From Candidatus Zixiibacteriota bacterium (GTDB lineage Bacteria; Zixibacteria; MSB-5A5; GN15; FEB-12), in assembly GCA_022571845.1 (NCBI GenBank), contig JACZXB010000009.1, positions 62,001 through 126,000 on the forward strand: a stretch of 64,000 nt of DNA, read 5' to 3'. The notes beneath the pieces were generated by a model. It worked only from the letters and a program-made list of their open reading frames with translations, did not search any database and was not told where the DNA came from. This document shows, piece after piece, positions 60,032 through 64,000 of this stretch; position 1 is the first letter of the stretch, and each line of letters starts with the position of its first letter. The position numbers and the translations under genes were made by a program.

Positions 60032-60682
60032 ATGTTTACTTTAGATAAATTTATCAATGCCGATTCAGATTTCGGCAACTTCGGCAACAATGATATTGAT
60101 TATTGGCTGCTGCAGGCAGAATCATTTCTTAATGACAAAGATTATAAGAGGACGATTGAAATATGTGAAGCGAATTTAAACGATTCGGAAGTTACTCTGT
60201 CGGGTCGGTTAATCTATGCTCTGGCACTCTATCATCTTAAAGATTTTGACCAAGCAGCGGAACAATTTTACAATGTTTTGACAAAAGACCCGGATAATCT
60301 TACTGCCCTAAAATGCTTAGGGGATATTTACTTCAAACAGGAAAATGTTGTTACTGCTTTAGCCAGCTATAGCCGGGTAATGGAACTGGATCCCAACACC
60401 CAGGGTTTAAAATGCGAGGTTGCCTTTGCCCGCACAGAAGAACCATCTTCGATCAAGATTGTAAAACCTCCCGAAACTAAACAGACCGTAAGTGAACTTC
60501 CGGCCGACTCGCCATTCATGACCGAGACAATGGGGGATCTGTACTTAAGACAAGGTCAGCCGAATTTGGCACTTGAAATATTTCGGGAGCTCAGCCGTCG
60601 CCACAACGATTCGCATTTTAGGATGAAACTGGCTGAGGTAGAAGAATTTATTTCCCTGAAGGAAAATGAGAATGTCAGTTAG
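60032..60682 (+). CDS. TPR-repeat protein
   Basis: 216 residues, cytoplasmic. Several tetratricopeptide repeats (YWLLQAESFLNDKDYKRTIE, LIYALALYHLKDFDQAAEQF, LTALKCLGDIYFKQENVVTA, MGDLYLRQGQPNLALEIFRE). No enzymatic domain. It overlaps the M24 peptidase gene by a few bases and may be co-transcribed with it. Role unknown; scaffolding is typical. Confidence 0.8.
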   Translation: MFTLDKFINADSDFGNFGNNDIDYWLLQAESFLNDKDYKRTIEICEANLNDSEVTLSGRLIYALALYHLKDFDQAAEQFYNVLTKDPDNLTALKCLGDIYFKQENVVTALASYSRVMELDPNTQGLKCEVAFARTEEPSSIKIVKPPETKQTVSELPADSPFMTETMGDLYLRQGQPNLALEIFRELSRRHNDSHFRMKLAEVEEFISLKENENVS

Positions 60683-61745
60683 CAGAATTTCTGCTCTAAG
60701 AAAAAAGATTAAGTCAGAGAATCTTGATGGTCTGGTGGTGAATCACCTTGATCATATCAGATATTTGACCGGTTTCAGCGGGTCGGCCGGGTTGCTGATA
60801 GTGATGCAAAAAGCAGCTTATTTTTTTACAGATTCCCGATATACTATTCAAGCTGCCAGGCAGGTTAAAGGGGCCAAAATACATACCGTTCAGTCGGAGC
60901 CAATCAGCTCACTTAATGGATTTAAGTGGCTGCAGCACAAAAACTTAAAGCTCGGAATCGACTCGGAGCACCTGTCTGTCGCAAAACAAAACGCGCTGCA
61001 GAAGAAAGTCCCGGGAGCCCTTTTGACCGAAAGTGAGTCTCTACTCGCAGATTTGGGCTGGGTTAAAGATTCTACCGAAATCAAAAATATTAAAAAAGCC
61101 TGCGAAATTGCAGATAAGGCCTTTGCCAGGATTCTTCAGCTGGTAAAGCCGGGCGTTTCAGAAAGAGAGCTGGCAGCAGAACTTGAATATCAAATGCTTA
61201 TGCTCGGCTCCGAAAAGCCGGCTTTTGAGAGTATTGTAGCTTCCGGATACCGTTCAGCTATGCCTCATGGATTAGCATCAGCAAAAAGGGTCAAGAAAGG
61301 TGATTTCATAACCTTTGATTTTGGGGCAACGGTGAATGGCTATGTGTCCGATATGACCAGGACTGTCGTAGTAGGCAAGGCAAGTTCAAGGCAGAAAAGG
61401 ATTTATAGCATCGTCCTCAGAGCTCAAATGGCCGGTGTAAAGAAAATAAGAGCTGGTATTGCAGCCAAACAGGTAGATAAAGCCTGCCGTGATATTATTG
61501 TTAAAGCAGGCTATGGCAAGAAGTTCGGCCATGGAACCGGGCATGGTATAGGCTATTACGTACATGTCGGACCAAGGCTATCACCTAAGTCCGATGATAG
61601 CCTGGCTGTCAACCAGGTAATAACTGTCGAGCCGGGCATATATATTTCTGGCTGGGGCGGAGTAAGAATAGAAGATGACGTAGTCGTAACCAGAAATGGC
61701 GGCAAAGTGCTGAACAAAACCTTAAAAAACTTGTTGGAACTCTGA
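60672..61745 (+). CDS. M24-family Xaa-Pro aminopeptidase/dipeptidase
   Basis: 357 residues from the second ATG, which has AAGGA about 8 bases upstream; the first ATG 6 bases earlier is too close. N-terminal creatinase-like domain (GLVVNHLDHIRYLTGFSGSA, FFTDSRYTIQA) and a pita-bread catalytic domain with the metal ligands in FITFDFGATVNGYVSDMTRT, FGHGTGHGIGYYVHVGP and TVEPGIYISGWGGVRIEDD. It hydrolyses Xaa-Pro bonds. The M24-accB neighbourhood is common. Confidence 0.93.
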   Translation: MSVSRISALRKKIKSENLDGLVVNHLDHIRYLTGFSGSAGLLIVMQKAAYFFTDSRYTIQAARQVKGAKIHTVQSEPISSLNGFKWLQHKNLKLGIDSEHLSVAKQNALQKKVPGALLTESESLLADLGWVKDSTEIKNIKKACEIADKAFARILQLVKPGVSERELAAELEYQMLMLGSEKPAFESIVASGYRSAMPHGLASAKRVKKGDFITFDFGATVNGYVSDMTRTVVVGKASSRQKRIYSIVLRAQMAGVKKIRAGIAAKQVDKACRDIIVKAGYGKKFGHGTGHGIGYYVHVGPRLSPKSDDSLAVNQVITVEPGIYISGWGGVRIEDDVVVTRNGGKVLNKTLKNLLEL

Positions 61746-61839
61746 GCCAAAAGCTATATAATTTTGTGCTGGCAAATCACGCTAATATTTATACGACAGG
61801 CAGATGCTTCCGATAAGATATCTAGCCGGGGATAAAAAA

Positions 61840-62313
61840 GTGAGAGAAAGTTACATTAAAAAATTAATCAGGCTGGTGGAAGAGTCTGATATTGAATCAC
61901 TCGAAGTTTCCAGCTGGGGCAGAAGAGTAAAAATTGTCCATTCCAATAATTCCTCCTCAAACGGCTTCAACCGTAATCCTGTTGCCCTTGAAGCGATAGT
62001 AAAGCCGTTACCGGTGCAGGCAGAAGCTGAAACTCCGGCAGAGCAGCCGGCGGCAGCCAAAGCTGTTTCAAATCTCAAAGCAATCAAGTCCCCTATGGTG
62101 GGTACTTTCTATTCCTCTCCAGCGCCCGATTCTGACCCATATGTTTCCGTTAACCAGAGGATTAATACAGGCCAGGTAGTCTGTATAGTCGAGGCCATGA
62201 AACTCATGAACGAAATAGAGTCTGAGTACGGCGGCCGGATAGCTAAAGTCCTGATAGAGAACGGTAAACCGGTTGAATTCGGCCAGGAGCTCTTTTTAGT
62301 AGAGCCAGATTAA
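61840..62313 (+). CDS. accB: Acetyl-CoA carboxylase biotin carboxyl carrier protein
   Basis: 157 residues from a GTG that gives the family N terminus RESYIKKLIRLVEES with GGGG 8 bases upstream; an ATG 36 bases earlier adds an atypical leader. A Pro/Ala-rich linker (about 70-85) leads to the biotinyl domain with IVEAMKLMNEIESE; the Lys is the biotinylation site. It works with AccC, whose gene starts after pilT. Confidence 0.94.
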   Translation: MRESYIKKLIRLVEESDIESLEVSSWGRRVKIVHSNNSSSNGFNRNPVALEAIVKPLPVQAEAETPAEQPAAAKAVSNLKAIKSPMVGTFYSSPAPDSDPYVSVNQRINTGQVVCIVEAMKLMNEIESEYGGRIAKVLIENGKPVEFGQELFLVEPD

Positions 62314-62368
62314 TCCTTCTTCGTTTCTGCCGATATTATCTACAAGCATTTAATTATCAGGGGAATCT

Positions 62369-63526
62369 ATGACTTTAAAGCAGATGCTGGTTGAAATGCT
62401 CAACCGCAAGGCCTCAGATTTACATATCCGCGTAGGTATCAGACCTCATCTGAGAGTAAATGGTTTGCTGGAGCAGATTAATACTGACCCGATCTCTATG
62501 GAGCAGATGGATAAGACAGTTTCCCAGATCTTAAACGAGAAACAGCAGGAAAGATTTCATAGAAAGCATGAGATTGATCTGGCGCTTTCCGTAGCCAAGC
62601 TCGGCCGTTTTCGTATCAACCTCTTTCGCCAGCGAGGAACAAGCGGTATAGCTATCCGGGCGGTCAATACGCAGGTTCCCAATTTTGACGAATTGCATCT
62701 GCCGGAAATTATGAAAAAGCTTACATCGGAGAGACGCGGTTTGATAGTTGTAACCGGTACGACCGGCTCGGGTAAGTCGACTACTCTGGCATCTCTTATA
62801 GAAGATATGAATAACAACCGTTCTGATAATATCATAACGATTGAAGACCCAATTGAGTATATCTACCGGGACAAGAAATGTATCATTGCCCAGCGCGAAG
62901 TAGGGGGGGACACCGAAACATTCGCGACTGCTCTTCGGCACGCTTTCAGGCAGGACCCGGATACGATTCTGATCGGAGAGGTGCGTGACCTGGAGACAAT
63001 ATCAATCGCCTTAACCGCCGCCGATACCGGTCACTTAGTGATGACTTCATTGCATACCTTAAATGTGGTCGAGACAATTACCAGAATTATCTCTTTTTTC
63101 CCGCCTCATCAGCATCAGCAAATACGTTTGCTTCTGGCAGGCACCCTTAAAGCAATTATCTGCCAAAGGCTCTTAAGACGAGCAGATTCGCCAGGACGTG
63201 TTCCGGCAGTAGAAGTAATGGTAGCCTCGGGGGCAATCCGGGAGTGTATAATTGATCCGGATAAAACGATAAATATTCCTGATTTTATTGAGCAGGGGGG
63301 CGTTCAGTACGGCATGCAGACTTTTGACCAGTCAATCATGAAACTTCACAAAGATGGTTTAGTATCGTTCGAAGAAGCTATGGCAAACGCAACCAATCCT
63401 GATGATTTCGACCTGCGCCTAAAAGGAATTACAGGTTCTTCCGACCGCTGGCAGGATGAAAAAGCAGATGGATCCTCCTTTGGCAGTTCCAGCAGCTCCG
63501 GTAAGCTTGATATGACTAAATATTAA
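62369..63526 (+). CDS. pilT: Type IV pilus retraction ATPase PilT
   Basis: 385 residues. N-terminal MTLKQMLVEMLNRKASDLHI, Walker A VVTGTTGSGKSTTLASLI, Asp box TIEDPIEYIYRDKKC, Walker B DTILIGEVRDLETI, and His box GHLVMTSLHTLNVVETITRI. It powers pilus retraction and twitching motility. No other pil gene is in the window. Located between accB and accC, which is unusual. The Ser/Gly-rich tail is flexible. Confidence 0.94.
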   Translation: MTLKQMLVEMLNRKASDLHIRVGIRPHLRVNGLLEQINTDPISMEQMDKTVSQILNEKQQERFHRKHEIDLALSVAKLGRFRINLFRQRGTSGIAIRAVNTQVPNFDELHLPEIMKKLTSERRGLIVVTGTTGSGKSTTLASLIEDMNNNRSDNIITIEDPIEYIYRDKKCIIAQREVGGDTETFATALRHAFRQDPDTILIGEVRDLETISIALTAADTGHLVMTSLHTLNVVETITRIISFFPPHQHQQIRLLLAGTLKAIICQRLLRRADSPGRVPAVEVMVASGAIRECIIDPDKTINIPDFIEQGGVQYGMQTFDQSIMKLHKDGLVSFEEAMANATNPDDFDLRLKGITGSSDRWQDEKADGSSFGSSSSSGKLDMTKY

Positions 63527-63751
63527 AGTAGTGGAACCGGAATCCTGATATAACCTTTCTGACAATTCAATATCTTATTTCGGCCTCGAAAAACCGATTT
63601 ATACGGGCTATTTCCAATAGCTTTCAAAGCCGTTTCCATATATTGCAGTTGATTGATATCCTCAATTAAGCTATACTAAAAAGTTATATAAGAATCTTGG
63701 TCTGCCCGGCCGAAACAGCCATTTGGGTTGCCATGTTAGGAGAAAACAGGT

Positions 63752-64000
63752 TTGTTTGACAAAGTTTTGATAGCCAACCGGGGTGAAATAGCCCTTCGGA
63801 TTATTCGTTCCTGCAAGGAATTAGACTTAAAGACTGTAGCAGTCTATTCCGAGGCAGACCGTGACGCCCTGCACGTCAGGTTTGCCGATGAGGATGTCTG
63901 TATTGGGCCTCCACAGCCAAATCTCTCATATCTGGACCCTAAGCGTATAATTGCTGCAGCCGAAGTTACCAATGCCGGCGCTATCCATCCGGGCTACGGC
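63752..64000 (+). CDS. accC: Biotin carboxylase AccC, 3'-truncated by the window edge
   Basis: The first 83 codons of the gene. A TTG start has AGGAG about 9 bases upstream. The translation begins [20 protein letters not shown], then [38 protein letters not shown] and AIHPGYG, which is the biotin carboxylase N-terminal domain. The rest lies beyond the window. Confidence 0.93.
   Translation, partial: MFDKVLIANRGEIALRIIRSCKELDLKTVAVYSEADRDALHVRFADEDVCIGPPQPNLSYLDPKRIIAAAEVTNAGAIHPGYG

Overview
The window looks like a chromosome segment of an uncultured Gram-negative (diderm) bacterium. Outer-membrane markers are abundant: two TonB-dependent receptors, two PorV-like proteins, several small beta-barrels and a split heptose-kinase/adenylyltransferase pair. 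The dockerin-like C-terminal repeats of the FG-GAP protein (DIVDLVFLVNFIFRGG type) and the recurring receptor / long secreted protein / PorV gene sets resemble candidate phylum Zixibacteria and relatives in the FCB group. That assignment is from memory of protein style, not from a search. About 53 protein genes, two tRNAs and one SRP RNA can be supported.

Layout. 1-3171: the end of a DUF4340 gene and a GT-C glycosyltransferase-like membrane protein. 3264-10430 (minus): cassette A, made of a TonB-dependent receptor, a 1053-residue secreted protein with a T9SS-like C-terminal tail, and a PorV-like protein. 11027-17432 (minus): a degenerate receiver, a LolA-like/aspartic protease fusion, a small outer-membrane protein, then gap-pgk-tpiA-secG and tRNA-Leu(GAG). 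17738-21250: a deacetylase-like protein lacking its metal ligands, two proteins of unknown function, and repeat-rich spacers. 21330-22583: a possible small RNA, acpS and pyrE. 22580-25626 (minus): a substrate-binding protein, histidine kinase and receiver operon. 25880-32392 (plus): cassette B, with the same three gene types in the same order as cassette A, divergent from the two-component operon. 32515-35175: a zincin-like protein and RmuC. 35183-39889 (minus): a membrane/TPR protein and dnaX-ybaB-recR. 40103-41788: a small barrel, tRNA-Ala(CGC), a small ferredoxin-like-fold protein and a large-type SRP RNA. 41834-44165: an AT-rich KAP NTPase that appears split in two. 44240-52823: an EamA transporter, a PTS EIIA, aspS, then phoH-7TM/HD-ybeY-corC. 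53543-56104: a protein with two blocks of seven FG-GAP repeats. 56210-58283 (minus): a GH57 enzyme and a DUF3467 protein. 58413-64000: hldE kinase and adenylyltransferase, a TPR protein, an M24 peptidase, accB, pilT and the start of accC.

How parts work together. The housekeeping clusters (lower glycolysis, replication/recombination, rRNA maturation, fatty-acid synthesis) have familiar gene orders. The most interesting accessory theme is the repeated receptor-cargo-PorV set. PorV is the known outer-membrane shuttle of type IX secretion, and both cargo proteins end in a tail like those recognised by that system. Each set could therefore be a self-contained surface-display and uptake unit. One of them sits back to back with a two-component system that has its own periplasmic binding protein. 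Intergenic DNA carries several dispersed hairpin and direct-repeat families.
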